Below are positions 34,945-42,808 of a DNA stretch of 64,000 nucleotides, piece by piece; position 1 is the first letter of the stretch; every line of letters begins with the position of its first letter. The stretch covers positions 124,001-188,000 of the forward strand of contig NZ_JAIOUV010000003.1 of the NCBI RefSeq assembly GCF_019931145.1, given 5' to 3'. This stretch comes from Marinicella meishanensis (GTDB taxonomy: Bacteria; Pseudomonadota; Gammaproteobacteria; Xanthomonadales; Marinicellaceae). The notes under the pieces were generated by a model, which was not told the origin of the DNA, searched no databases, and was given only the letters and a program-made list of their open reading frames with translations. A program made the translations under genes and the position numbers.

Positions 34945-35475
34945 ATGGAAGCAGGCATTCTGAAAACCACCGGCAAAGACTTGTCCCATTGGATTCAAGT
35001 GGTGCGCTCATCGGGCATCGACCCGCACAAGGCCATCATCGACTTGCTCAAAACCGAACATGGCTTCACCTATGGTTATGCCAATTTTGTCGCCCACAAA
35101 GCCCGGGCCTCGGATGCCGCATCGCAGCCCGATGAGGACTTGTTGCAGGGCCAATACGAAGGCAAAGAAAACCTCAGACCGATCTTTGACGTGTTGGCCA
35201 AACAGCTCATGGCCTTTGGTGACGACGTCACCCAAACCCCCAAGAAGGCGGCTGTCAGCTTCATCCGCAAGCACCAGTTTGCCTTGGTCAAGCCAGCCAC
35301 CAAGAGCCGCATTGATTTGGGTTTGAAACTGAAAGGCAAACCCACCGCTGGCCGCTTGGAAGATTCCGGTCCCTTTGGCACCATGTGCACCCACCGCGTG
35401 CAGCTGTTTGAAGTGGCGGATGTGGATGATGAGGTGGTGGCTTGGCTCAAAGAAGCCTACGACATGTCGGTGTAA
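34945..35475 (+). CDS. DUF4287 / DUF5655 domain protein
   Basis: 176 residues, soluble. The N-terminal part (about 1-55, TGKDLSHWIQVVRSSGI then HGFTYGYANFVAHKA) matches DUF4287. The rest (about 70-175, with TPKKAAVSFIRKHQFALVKP and KSRIDLGLKLKGK) matches DUF5655. This two-domain form is widespread in soil and marine bacteria, and its function is unknown. A TGTGAGGA ribosome site precedes the ATG. A TACAAT box at 34863-34868 could be its promoter. Confidence 0.8.
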   Translation: MEAGILKTTGKDLSHWIQVVRSSGIDPHKAIIDLLKTEHGFTYGYANFVAHKARASDAASQPDEDLLQGQYEGKENLRPIFDVLAKQLMAFGDDVTQTPKKAAVSFIRKHQFALVKPATKSRIDLGLKLKGKPTAGRLEDSGPFGTMCTHRVQLFEVADVDDEVVAWLKEAYDMSV

Positions 35476-35514
35476 AATCGGCCTGGGCTTGGATGCTGAT
35501 CGACAGTTCAGTGA

Positions 35515-36660
35515 TCAGGCCATGGACCACTGGTCGCTGTCGGTGCCCACATCCATGAATTGGGATTGTGACGCAATCTGGTAGCCGTTTTTGCCGTTCT
35601 TTTTGACTTCGTACATGGCCAGATCGGCGATTTTAATCAAAGTTTTGCTGTCCAGTCCTGCCTGGGCCTGACTGCTGGCCACCCCCATGGACACCCCCAA
35701 ATTGACCTGCGGATTGCGGCTGGCTATTTGGTCAGCGATCAGCTCAACCTGCTCGATGATTTTCTGACAGACTTCGTGAATGTATGTTTCGCTGGTGTCA
35801 TACAGCAACAACACGAATTCATCGCCACCCAAACGGGCAGCCACATCCAACGGGCGATTGCTGAATGAGTCCAACACATGGGCCACTTGTATCAAGACCT
35901 GATCGCCCCGGTCATGGCCCATGCTGTCGTTGATCTGCTTAAAATGATCCAAGTCAACCAAGATGATGGCCATGGGTTTTTCATCTCGATAAGCGACTTT
36001 TTGGGTGTGTGCTGCCTGGTCGAAAAAGTACCGCCGGTTGCACAGTTTGGTTAAATTGTCGGTGTTGGCTTGGATGTCAATTTCTTTGATCAATTTAAGG
36101 TTGTTGGCCAAAATGCGGCTACAAACCACATTCATGACCAAACAACAAGCGGCAAAGGCCCCATAAAAAACCGTAATGGACAACACCTCATCGGCGGGCA
36201 AACCAGCCGAGCTGTAGGCGTGGTTGGCAAAGCCCACGATCAACACCGAAGCGATCACCGAATACAATAATGGTTGGACCAGGATGATGCCGGCATAGTA
36301 CAAAATGATCACCAGACCCACTTTGGGAAAATAGCGGGCATGCTCATAGGCCGTGACCAGAATTTCTGCATGGCCAATGCCAATCAGCACAATGCCGGTC
36401 GTCATGCCAACATATATCAAATGCTTAGGTCGGTTTTTGCTGCGTTGCCAGAAGGCCAACGCAATCAATGCCATGATGGGGATCAATTGAAAAATCAACC
36501 GATGCCACAGGATTTCTTGCAACAATTCGTTGTTGTCACTGAACCGTTGATAATCCAAATAGACAAAGACAAACAAACAGAGCAAACCGAAATACAAGGC
36601 CATTTGGCGAATTTGATAGATCTGCTGCAGAAAATATTCTGACTTCAGTTGGGTTTTCAT
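35515..36660 (-). CDS. Membrane diguanylate cyclase (GGDEF)
   Basis: 381 residues. About six membrane segments (residues 20-190) form the sensor, followed by a short linker and a GGDEF domain. NLTKLCNRRYFFDQA, VDLDHFKQINDSMGHDRGD and the active-site sequence GGDEF at residues 278-282 are intact. ATG 36660 is chosen; a TTG at 36684 is also possible. TATTAA lies eight bases before the ATG, which would give a nearly leaderless message. Lies downstream of tRNA-Val on the same strand. Confidence 0.88.
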   Translation of the reverse strand: MKTQLKSEYFLQQIYQIRQMALYFGLLCLFVFVYLDYQRFSDNNELLQEILWHRLIFQLIPIMALIALAFWQRSKNRPKHLIYVGMTTGIVLIGIGHAEILVTAYEHARYFPKVGLVIILYYAGIILVQPLLYSVIASVLIVGFANHAYSSAGLPADEVLSITVFYGAFAACCLVMNVVCSRILANNLKLIKEIDIQANTDNLTKLCNRRYFFDQAAHTQKVAYRDEKPMAIILVDLDHFKQINDSMGHDRGDQVLIQVAHVLDSFSNRPLDVAARLGGDEFVLLLYDTSETYIHEVCQKIIEQVELIADQIASRNPQVNLGVSMGVASSQAQAGLDSKTLIKIADLAMYEVKKNGKNGYQIASQSQFMDVGTDSDQWSMA

Positions 36661-36827
36661 CACACGCTTTAATACACTCTGCAATCAACATAGCATATTT
36701 GGCCTCGATTTTCTTATTTTGGCAGGGGTTTCAAGGCGCCACCGCACAGATGGGACTTTTTGGTACATCAGACAGGACTGGTGTGCTGACCTAAGTGGTG
36801 ATCAGGTGGGTGGTTAAGCTTGGGTGG

Positions 36828-36902
36828 TGGTGGACACGACTGGGATTGAACCAGTGACCCCTTCGATGTCAACGAAGTGCTCTCCCGCTGAGCTACGCGT
36901 CC
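36828..36902 (-). tRNA. tRNA-Val (anticodon GAC)
   Basis: The minus strand folds into a full cloverleaf of 75 bases including an encoded CCA. The acceptor stem is GGACGCG with CGTGTCC and discriminator A. The D-arm stem is GCTC/GAGC. The anticodon stem CTTCG/CGAAG has loop TTGACAT and anticodon GAC. The T-arm is ACTGG-TTCAATC-CCAGT. The anticodon reads GUC and GUU valine codons. The acceptor stem has one G-T pair. A minus-strand promoter lies about 60 bases upstream. Confidence 0.95.
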
Positions 36903-36962
36903 ACAAGTGGCTTGGGTTGCTGGAAAACCAGGCCTGAACAGGCTATGTTTCCAAGGATGCGT

Positions 36963-36991
36963 ATTCTATAAAAGAAATCAGCAGAAGGCAA
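36963..36991 (-). promoter_or_regulatory. Predicted promoter for tRNA-Val
   Basis: On the minus strand TTGCCT (36991-36986) and TAGAAT (36968-36963) are separated by exactly 17 bases. They sit just downstream of the hairpin at 36995-37030 and about 61 bases before the tRNA 5-prime end. Confidence 0.65.
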
Positions 36992-36994
36992 TAG

Positions 36995-37030
36995 GGACCT
37001 TGGCTTGTTTCGTGAAATAAGCCAAGGTCC
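36995..37030 (-). terminator. Perfect 12-bp hairpin after the PDZ-protein gene
   Basis: GGACCTTGGCTT (36995-37006) pairs perfectly with AAGCCAAGGTCC (37019-37030) around a 12-base loop. It begins seven bases past the stop of the PDZ gene and is read on the minus strand as an operon end. There is no T-tract, so Rho-independent termination is uncertain; it could instead protect the 3-prime end. Confidence 0.5.
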
Positions 37031-37037
37031 GGTGGTT

Positions 37038-38333
37038 TTAGGATTCCAGATACAGGGTTTCTTTTTCGCGGATGATCTCAATTTCGAAGGATTCATCGGC
37101 TTTGAATTGAGACATGATTTTAACCACATCTTTGGGTGATTTCACATCCTGGCCATTGATTGAAAGGATCACATCACCGTCTTGTAAGCCCAGCTTGTTG
37201 TCCTGATCCACTTCCAACACCAACACCCCTTGGCTGGTACCGAAGTATTTGCCCAAAGATTCGGTGACGGTGGAAAAATGGTGTTTGCTGCCCAGCCATT
37301 GGTTCATCTTGCTGCCGGAGAAGAAGTAGGCATCATGATCACCGGTGGTCACCACCCGAATGTCGTGATCCCCCAAGCCTTCGACCATTTGATCCAAGTG
37401 CGCCACATCCACATGCAACCCTTCAAACAGGCTGTCCAGATCGCCGGTACCAAATTTAAAGTCCTGCCCTGAAGAAGAGAACCAGTTCTTATCACCGCTC
37501 AATTCCATGATAATGTCTGGAGAATCCAGCACCTTTGCTGTCACATCCATGGTGATGGTTTGACCATCACGCAGCACTTCAATCACACTGACGTCGCCGG
37601 CTTGGTGGTCCATGGCGATGAATTCGGTTAAGCCCAAACCACTTTTGGCAGTGCTTTGACCATCGATGTTAACCACCACATCGCCTTTTTGGATGCCGGC
37701 TTCAGCGGCGCCACTGTCAGGCACCACCGACATGATTTCCCAACCATTGTCTTTGACCGAGGCCATGAAACCAAAACGGGGTTTGTCATCGGCAATTTTC
37801 GCCACATTGCGATCCAGCTTAATCACTTTGCGGTGCACTTCGGCATCACCTGCCTCAATGCCGTGCTCAGCCATCAATTCATCGACCAAGACATTGATGT
37901 CGGTGCCGTCGGTGACGTCAAAAGTGCGTTCAATGGTCTCGACATTGCCATTGTGGTCCTTTTTCAAAACCACGGTGGCTTGGCCATTGGCCAAGTTCAT
38001 GTCGATGTCACCACTTTTTTGCACCCACACCATCTTGTTGTGGCTGCCATCGCCCAGGCGAATGACTTCTTTGTGGATTTGTTTGTCACCATCATCGGCC
38101 ACTCCATGGGCTGCCAAAATGGCGGCAATTTCGGCATCGATGTCGGTGTCGGGGCCGACCACAAAAGTGTCTTCAAAGGTTTGGCTTTGGCCGTTGACTT
38201 CTTTGACCACGACCACCGTGCCGTTGCCTTTTTTGACTTCAACATTGACGTCGACGCCTTCTGTGGTGGCGGCCCCGGCCAAGGGACTGGTGGCCATCAA
38301 ACTGGCCAGAATTGCGGTTTTTAATTTCATCAT
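37038..38333 (-). CDS. Exported protein with two PDZ domains
   Basis: 431 residues with a signal peptide (cut after AGA, about residue 21). An acidic N-terminal half contains two similar blocks of about 60 residues, each with VVVxKxxNGxxQTxExTF-like strands followed by a His-Gly helix. PDZ 1 follows (about 185-270, FGFMASVKDNGWEIMSVVPDSGAAEAGIQ read in parts), then PDZ 2 at the C-terminus (about 360-430, QGVLVLEVDQDNKLGLQDGDVILSINGQ read in parts). No protease domain is present. It lies in an operon with an ECF sigma factor and a membrane anti-sigma-like protein, suggesting an envelope-stress sensing role. AGGTGA lies just upstream of the ATGATG start. Confidence 0.82.
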   Translation of the reverse strand: MMKLKTAILASLMATSPLAGAATTEGVDVNVEVKKGNGTVVVVKEVNGQSQTFEDTFVVGPDTDIDAEIAAILAAHGVADDGDKQIHKEVIRLGDGSHNKMVWVQKSGDIDMNLANGQATVVLKKDHNGNVETIERTFDVTDGTDINVLVDELMAEHGIEAGDAEVHRKVIKLDRNVAKIADDKPRFGFMASVKDNGWEIMSVVPDSGAAEAGIQKGDVVVNIDGQSTAKSGLGLTEFIAMDHQAGDVSVIEVLRDGQTITMDVTAKVLDSPDIIMELSGDKNWFSSSGQDFKFGTGDLDSLFEGLHVDVAHLDQMVEGLGDHDIRVVTTGDHDAYFFSGSKMNQWLGSKHHFSTVTESLGKYFGTSQGVLVLEVDQDNKLGLQDGDVILSINGQDVKSPKDVVKIMSQFKADESFEIEIIREKETLYLES

Positions 38334-38356
38334 TTCACCTTAAATAATTGAGTTGT

Positions 38357-38830
38357 TTAAATTACGGATTGGCGTGCTGGTGGCCGATACTTTTTCTGTA
38401 ATGCCACCAGATCGTCCAGAATTTCGAGCTTGGCATGCAGTAACTCGAGTTTATGGCTGGGGTTGTTGGTTTGCGCGATGTTCTGATCCAACTGATCCAA
38501 CCAATTTTCCATGGAAACCATTTTTTCCAAGATCGGCGAGCCCGGCTCTGAATGATTGATCACTTCATTGCGGACCACGTCTTCGATCATGGCGATTTTG
38601 TGGGTCAAGGCCGCCAGGGCCTGATCCTGATTGTTATTTGGGTTGCTGGGCCATTGCCACAGCAACACCGCTGCCAGCACCGCAGCGGCCATGGCTGGCA
38701 AGCGGAAGCTGCGTTGTCTTTGGTGTTGGTGCACCCGGTCCATGATGGCGTCAAAGCCATCGCGGGGTGGCAACAATTGGGGTTCGGCCCGCAGGGTTTG
38801 ACCGATGCGTTCGTCAGAGGCGTTGTTCAT
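38357..38830 (-). CDS. Putative membrane-anchored anti-sigma factor
   Basis: 157 residues. A short cytoplasmic N-terminus (about 1-42), one membrane segment (about residues 44-60, LPAMAAAVLAAVLLWQW) and a periplasmic helical part. No zinc anti-sigma motif is present and I recognise no named family. The call rests on position: it overlaps the ECF sigma factor gene by 17 bases and precedes the PDZ gene, with a topology usual for anti-sigma factors. Confidence 0.6.
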   Translation of the reverse strand: MNNASDERIGQTLRAEPQLLPPRDGFDAIMDRVHQHQRQRSFRLPAMAAAVLAAVLLWQWPSNPNNNQDQALAALTHKIAMIEDVVRNEVINHSEPGSPILEKMVSMENWLDQLDQNIAQTNNPSHKLELLHAKLEILDDLVALQKKYRPPARQSVI

Positions 38831-39365
38831 TGTGTGGCTCCTGATTTTGTAACCATTTGGTCAGCAGCTGTTTGCTGCGGGCCAATTGTGATTTGGAAAA
38901 ACTGGTGGACATTTGATACAGCTCGGCAATTTCCTGGTGGGTCATGCCCTCCACTTCATACAACCACAGCACCGAGCGTGACAACGGTGGCAGCTGGCCC
39001 AACAACAAACCCAAGTCGTGTTGGTAATCATAGGTCAGTTGTTCATTGATGGCTTCGGCATCCGGCAGCTTGTGCTCCCATTGGTGGTGGTTCTTTTTGA
39101 TCAGATCCAGACAGTGGTTGATGACGATGCGCCGCAACCAAAATCCAAACGCCACTTTGCCTGACCATTGGGTGATTTTCTGAAACGCGGTGATGAATGC
39201 GTTTTGCATGGCATCCTGGGCATCATCCCGGTTTTGCAACATGCGAAAGGCCAGGTTATAGACCGGGGTAGAAAACGTGTCATACACTTGGCGACAAGCC
39301 GATTGTCGGCCCTTGAGGACCTGGGCTTTGGTGATGTCGTCAATGGTTTGGTTGAAATAGCTCAA
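38814..39365 (-). CDS. ECF-type RNA polymerase sigma factor
   Basis: 183 residues. Region 2 has NRDDAQDAMQNAFITAFQKI and WLRRIVINHCLDLIK. Region 4 has LPPLSRSVLWLYEVEGMTHQEIA, with a recognition helix segment STSFSKSQLARSKQLL that replaces the more usual GTVKSRL pattern. There is no ATG near the N-terminus; TTG at 39365 gives MSYFNQTIDD and appears to be the start. A TATACA box lies about 17 bases upstream of it. First gene of the sigma / anti-sigma / PDZ operon. Confidence 0.88.
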   Translation of the reverse strand: MSYFNQTIDDITKAQVLKGRQSACRQVYDTFSTPVYNLAFRMLQNRDDAQDAMQNAFITAFQKITQWSGKVAFGFWLRRIVINHCLDLIKKNHHQWEHKLPDAEAINEQLTYDYQHDLGLLLGQLPPLSRSVLWLYEVEGMTHQEIAELYQMSTSFSKSQLARSKQLLTKWLQNQEPHNEQRL

Positions 39366-39426
39366 AGTTTCAATGTTGCTTGCTGTATACCCTGAAGACT
39401 GAGTTTAGGTCCAAAGGGTCGCAGGA

Positions 39427-40506
39427 TCACAGAAATTCTTTGATTTTTTGCAGGAAAATGCGGGTATCAAAGCCCTGAGCACGGGCTTCACAGGCGCTGC
39501 GCATGCGGGCGGCTCGGGGGGCGTCCAGTTGCCCCACGGCTTCGATCAGCTGCCCAACCAAGTCTTCGTCGGCCACATAAATCCCGGTTTCCTGATCGTG
39601 CACCGATTCCAACAGGCCGCCATGGTCTGAACAAATCACCGGTTTGCCAGCCGACATGGATTCCACCGGCGACATGCCAAAATCCTCATCTGTGGGAATG
39701 TATATGGTGGCGATGCATTGACCCATCAGTTCGCGCAGTTGGGCGTCACTGAGCCAGCCGGTGAAACGGATGTTGGGGTTGCCTTGGGCCAAGTGTTGCA
39801 GCTGTTTGGTTTGTTCGCCGCCTGAGGCCACCACCAGTTTTTTGTGGGGCATGCGGTTGAACGCCTGAATGACCTGGTCCACCCGTTTCAATTCGTCATG
39901 ACGGGCCAAGGACAAATAATAGTCGCTTTGTCCCTGCCAAGTGAAGCGCCCGGTGTCACAGGGTGGGTAAACCACCTGGGCCTCCTGCTGGATGCTGTCT
40001 TTGATCCGTTGTTGCACGTAATGGGAATTGGTCAACACCACGTCCATGTTGGCCACCGCGGCTTCATATTGGGGTTGAAACCATTGGATCAGGCGGCGAA
40101 AAGCCCATTGTTTCAAGGGGTTCATGCTGGCCATGTAATGGGCTTGTTTGTCATACACGAAGCGGGGCGGGGTGTGACAGTAAAAAATCGACTTGGCCTG
40201 TGGGTAACGGTGCACCGCCAAAGGGCTGGCCACACCACTGTAGATCACCGCGGCATAGGGCAACTCAATGGCTGGGTGGCGTCGAAAAGCGCGGGCCAAA
40301 TGCCAGGTTTTGATGCCATGGATGCGACTGAGGGCCCGCAAGTTTTTGACCTCACCAGGTAAATCACTCAGATCAAAGGAGTCCGGTCCAATGTGCCCAG
40401 TCAGCAGGTCGGCACCCAAGCCAGCTGCCAAGGTATGAACCAGGCGTTCGCCACCACCCATGATGTGAAACAAGTCGTGAACAATGAGGGTTTTGTTGGG
40501 TTCCAT
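39427..40506 (-). CDS. GT4-family glycosyltransferase
   Basis: 359 residues, GT-B fold. The N-terminal domain begins HDLFHIMGGGERLVHTLAAG. The donor-binding domain has YLSLARHDELKRVDQVIQAF, SGGEQ, and the retaining-enzyme motif DEDFGMSPVESMSAGKPVI (E-x7-E), which contacts the nucleotide sugar. It transfers a sugar from a nucleotide donor to an unknown acceptor. It is divergent from the GT2/DUF2304 genes and probably part of the same glycan cluster. Confidence 0.88.
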   Translation of the reverse strand: MEPNKTLIVHDLFHIMGGGERLVHTLAAGLGADLLTGHIGPDSFDLSDLPGEVKNLRALSRIHGIKTWHLARAFRRHPAIELPYAAVIYSGVASPLAVHRYPQAKSIFYCHTPPRFVYDKQAHYMASMNPLKQWAFRRLIQWFQPQYEAAVANMDVVLTNSHYVQQRIKDSIQQEAQVVYPPCDTGRFTWQGQSDYYLSLARHDELKRVDQVIQAFNRMPHKKLVVASGGEQTKQLQHLAQGNPNIRFTGWLSDAQLRELMGQCIATIYIPTDEDFGMSPVESMSAGKPVICSDHGGLLESVHDQETGIYVADEDLVGQLIEAVGQLDAPRAARMRSACEARAQGFDTRIFLQKIKEFL

Positions 40507-40536
40507 GGTGCCGGCCTGATGCGCGTGAAAAAAATG

Positions 40537-40558
40537 AAAAAAACCACCACTCCGGTGG
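40537..40558 (-). terminator. Possible leader attenuator before the GT4 gene
   Basis: On the minus strand CCACC-GGAGT-GGTGG is followed directly by seven T residues (complement of 40543-40537). It lies about 30 bases upstream of the GT4 start and just after a TATATC box. A terminator in a 5-prime leader suggests attenuation, but the stem is only five base pairs. Confidence 0.35.
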
Positions 40559-40605
40559 ACAGTTGATATATAAAGTGTGCTTTATTTTAAATCAAGTCGT
40601 CGTTC

Positions 40606-41286
40606 ATGAAGACACTTATTGTGATTCCGGCATTCAATGAAGAACAAAATTTGCGGAATCTGTTGCCCATCCTCAATGCCGAGGTCAGTCACGATGTGGT
40701 GGTGGTGAATGATGCCAGCACCGATGCCACTGCTGAGGTGGTCAAAGCACATGGTTTGGTGTGTTTGACCCTGCCCATTCAATTGGGTGCTTGGGGGGCG
40801 ACCCAAACCGGCATCCGTTATGCCGTGAAAAAGGACTATGACCAAGTCATCACCATGGATGCCGACGGTCAACATTTACCCCATGAGGTGGCGGCGCTGA
40901 TCCAACAACGGCAAACCACCGATGCCAATGTCATCATCGGCACCTTTCCGTCGCGATTGAGCCGCTTGAAAAAATTGGCTTGGAAATATTTCAAACTGTT
41001 GACCCACATCAAAATTGAAGATTTGACTTCAGGGTTTCGCCTGTATGACAAGTCAGCCATTCAGGTGCTCTCTTCGCGCCAGGCGAGCATGCTGGATTAC
41101 CAAGATGTGGGGGTTTTGTTGATACTTTTGGGAGCGGGATTAAAAATCAATGAAGTTCCTGTTAAAATGCTGGACCGCAATGACGGCAAGTCCAGGGTGT
41201 TCAGTTCCTGGATGGTGGTTTTGAAGTACATGATTCAAACCACCACTTTATGTATCGCAAACATGGGAACCAGACCAACAAAATGA
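40606..41286 (+). CDS. GT2-family glycosyltransferase (polyprenyl-phosphate sugar synthase type)
   Basis: 226 residues. GT-A fold with VIPAFNEEQNLRNLLP, VVNDASTD and the metal-binding TMDADGQHLP, and DLTSGFRLYDKSA in place of the usual SGFR motif. This is the dolichyl/undecaprenyl-phosphate mannosyltransferase-like branch; it would charge a polyprenyl phosphate with a sugar at the cytoplasmic face. It lacks the C-terminal membrane segments of longer relatives. The adjacent DUF2304 membrane protein, which overlaps by four bases, probably supplies the membrane anchor. Confidence 0.88.
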   Translation: MKTLIVIPAFNEEQNLRNLLPILNAEVSHDVVVVNDASTDATAEVVKAHGLVCLTLPIQLGAWGATQTGIRYAVKKDYDQVITMDADGQHLPHEVAALIQQRQTTDANVIIGTFPSRLSRLKKLAWKYFKLLTHIKIEDLTSGFRLYDKSAIQVLSSRQASMLDYQDVGVLLILLGAGLKINEVPVKMLDRNDGKSRVFSSWMVVLKYMIQTTTLCIANMGTRPTK

Positions 41287-41627
41287 CCAACATCACCATC
41301 CTCATCATCGGCGCCATCTTGTCCATCAGCATCTTATATTTGGTGCGCAAAGGCAAAATGCATGGACCATACGCCACCTGGTGGCTGCTGGTGGCGGTTT
41401 CGGCCATTGTGCTGTCCATCTTTCCCAACATCGTCGACTGGGTCGCGGCTCAGGTTGGCATCACCTATCCGCCCACCTTGTTGTTGGTGTTGGCCATCAG
41501 CATGATCCTGATTCGGATGTTGACCATGGACATGGCCCTGACCCGCAAAGAACGTAAAATCAGGCGTTTGACACAAAAAATGGCGATTTTGGAAGCAGCC
41601 CTGGATCAAACCAAAGACCGGCACTGA
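41283..41627 (+). CDS. DUF2304 membrane protein
   Basis: 114 residues with three membrane segments (about 3-20, 32-50, 62-82) and a C-terminal coiled coil with RKERKIRRLTQKMAILEAAL. DUF2304 proteins are regular partners of GT2 polyprenyl-phosphate glycosyltransferases. ATG 41283 overlaps the GT2 stop; the frame from 41250 is not used because it lies inside the GT2 gene. Confidence 0.85.
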   Translation: MTNITILIIGAILSISILYLVRKGKMHGPYATWWLLVAVSAIVLSIFPNIVDWVAAQVGITYPPTLLLVLAISMILIRMLTMDMALTRKERKIRRLTQKMAILEAALDQTKDRH

Positions 41628-41638
41628 CCAGGCATTCA

Positions 41639-42808
41639 ATGAATATCCTGCACATCGGCAAGTTCTATCCACCGTATCGCGGTGGCATGGAGACTTACCT
41701 GTGTGATCTGGCCCGCGAACAAGTCCAACAAGGCCACCAGGTCTCGGTGTTGGTACACAACCACGACTGGGGTCGGTTCAGTTCAGGCACCGCAGCGACC
41801 GAAGAAGCGGGTGTCCAGGTGGTGCGGTTGCGGTCCTGGCGGCCCATCTTGTTCACTCCCTTGATGCGGGGGCTGAATCGCTGGTTGAAGCATTTCATCA
41901 ACACCCAACCAGTGGATTTGATTCACCTGCATTTGCCCAACCCCAGTTTGTTTGTCTTGTTGTTGAACCGTTCCGCCCGGGACATTCCCTGGGTGGTCAG
42001 TTGGCACTCCGACATGGTGACTGATCACAGTGGTGGTTTGATGCGCCTGCTGTATCGACTGATTCGCCCATTGGAAACCCGCTTGCTCAAGCGGGTATCG
42101 CGGATTTTGGTTTCCACCCAAGCCTATGCCGATCATTCACCCGTGTTACAACGGCATGCCAACAAAACCCATGTGTTGCCGTTGGGCTTGCGCACCAATG
42201 AATTGGAGCAGCGGGATGGCGATGAAACACAGGCCAGTGCGCAATGGGCCGAGCACAGCTGGGTTGCCAAGGGCTTCAGAATCCTGCACTTGGGGCGCCT
42301 GACATTTTATAAAAACCAAGCCATGTTGATTGCCGCCATGGCCGATCTGCCTGACTGTCAACTGCAAATCGTTGGCGATGGCGGCCTGCGTGCTTCGCTC
42401 GAATTGGCCATCGAACGTCATCAGGTGGTCGATCGAGTGCAACTGGCCGGTGCCCAAAGCTGGCAACGCATCCATGCGCTGTATGCCAGCTGTGAGCTGT
42501 TTTGCCTGGCCTCCAATGACCGGGCTGAGTCGTTCGGGGTGGTGTTGTTGGAAGCGATGTACCACAACAAAATCATCTTGGTCCCAGACACCGTTGGCTC
42601 GGGCATGCGTTGGTTGGCCGAACAATACAACAAGGGTTTCGTGTTCAACAACAATGATCCAGCCGATTTTGTGCGGCAAGTGCAAGCAATTCAAGCCAAC
42701 CATGCTGCGATTGCCGCCAGACCCCAACAATTCGATTTCGCCATGCCGGCCATTGCCCAGCGCATGGCTGAACATTACCTAACCATCATCAACCGGAGAT
42801 CACCATGA
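41639..42808 (+). CDS. GT4-family glycosyltransferase
   Basis: 389 residues, GT-B fold. The glycine-rich N-terminal motif KFYPPYRGGMETYLCDLA is typical of GT4 enzymes, as are GRLTFYKNQAMLI, the loop VGDGGLRASLE and the E-x7-E motif ESFGVVLLEAMYHNK. It forms an operon with the GT2/DUF2304 pair (12-base gap) and overlaps the M49-like lipoprotein gene by four bases. Sugar and acceptor are unknown. Confidence 0.9.
   Translation: MNILHIGKFYPPYRGGMETYLCDLAREQVQQGHQVSVLVHNHDWGRFSSGTAATEEAGVQVVRLRSWRPILFTPLMRGLNRWLKHFINTQPVDLIHLHLPNPSLFVLLLNRSARDIPWVVSWHSDMVTDHSGGLMRLLYRLIRPLETRLLKRVSRILVSTQAYADHSPVLQRHANKTHVLPLGLRTNELEQRDGDETQASAQWAEHSWVAKGFRILHLGRLTFYKNQAMLIAAMADLPDCQLQIVGDGGLRASLELAIERHQVVDRVQLAGAQSWQRIHALYASCELFCLASNDRAESFGVVLLEAMYHNKIILVPDTVGSGMRWLAEQYNKGFVFNNNDPADFVRQVQAIQANHAAIAARPQQFDFAMPAIAQRMAEHYLTIINRRSP

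Noticed and set aside
36893-37129. Open frame of 78 codons overlapping tRNA-Val and the PDZ gene end
   Set aside because: It crosses the tRNA and the hairpin and lies out of frame with the PDZ gene.
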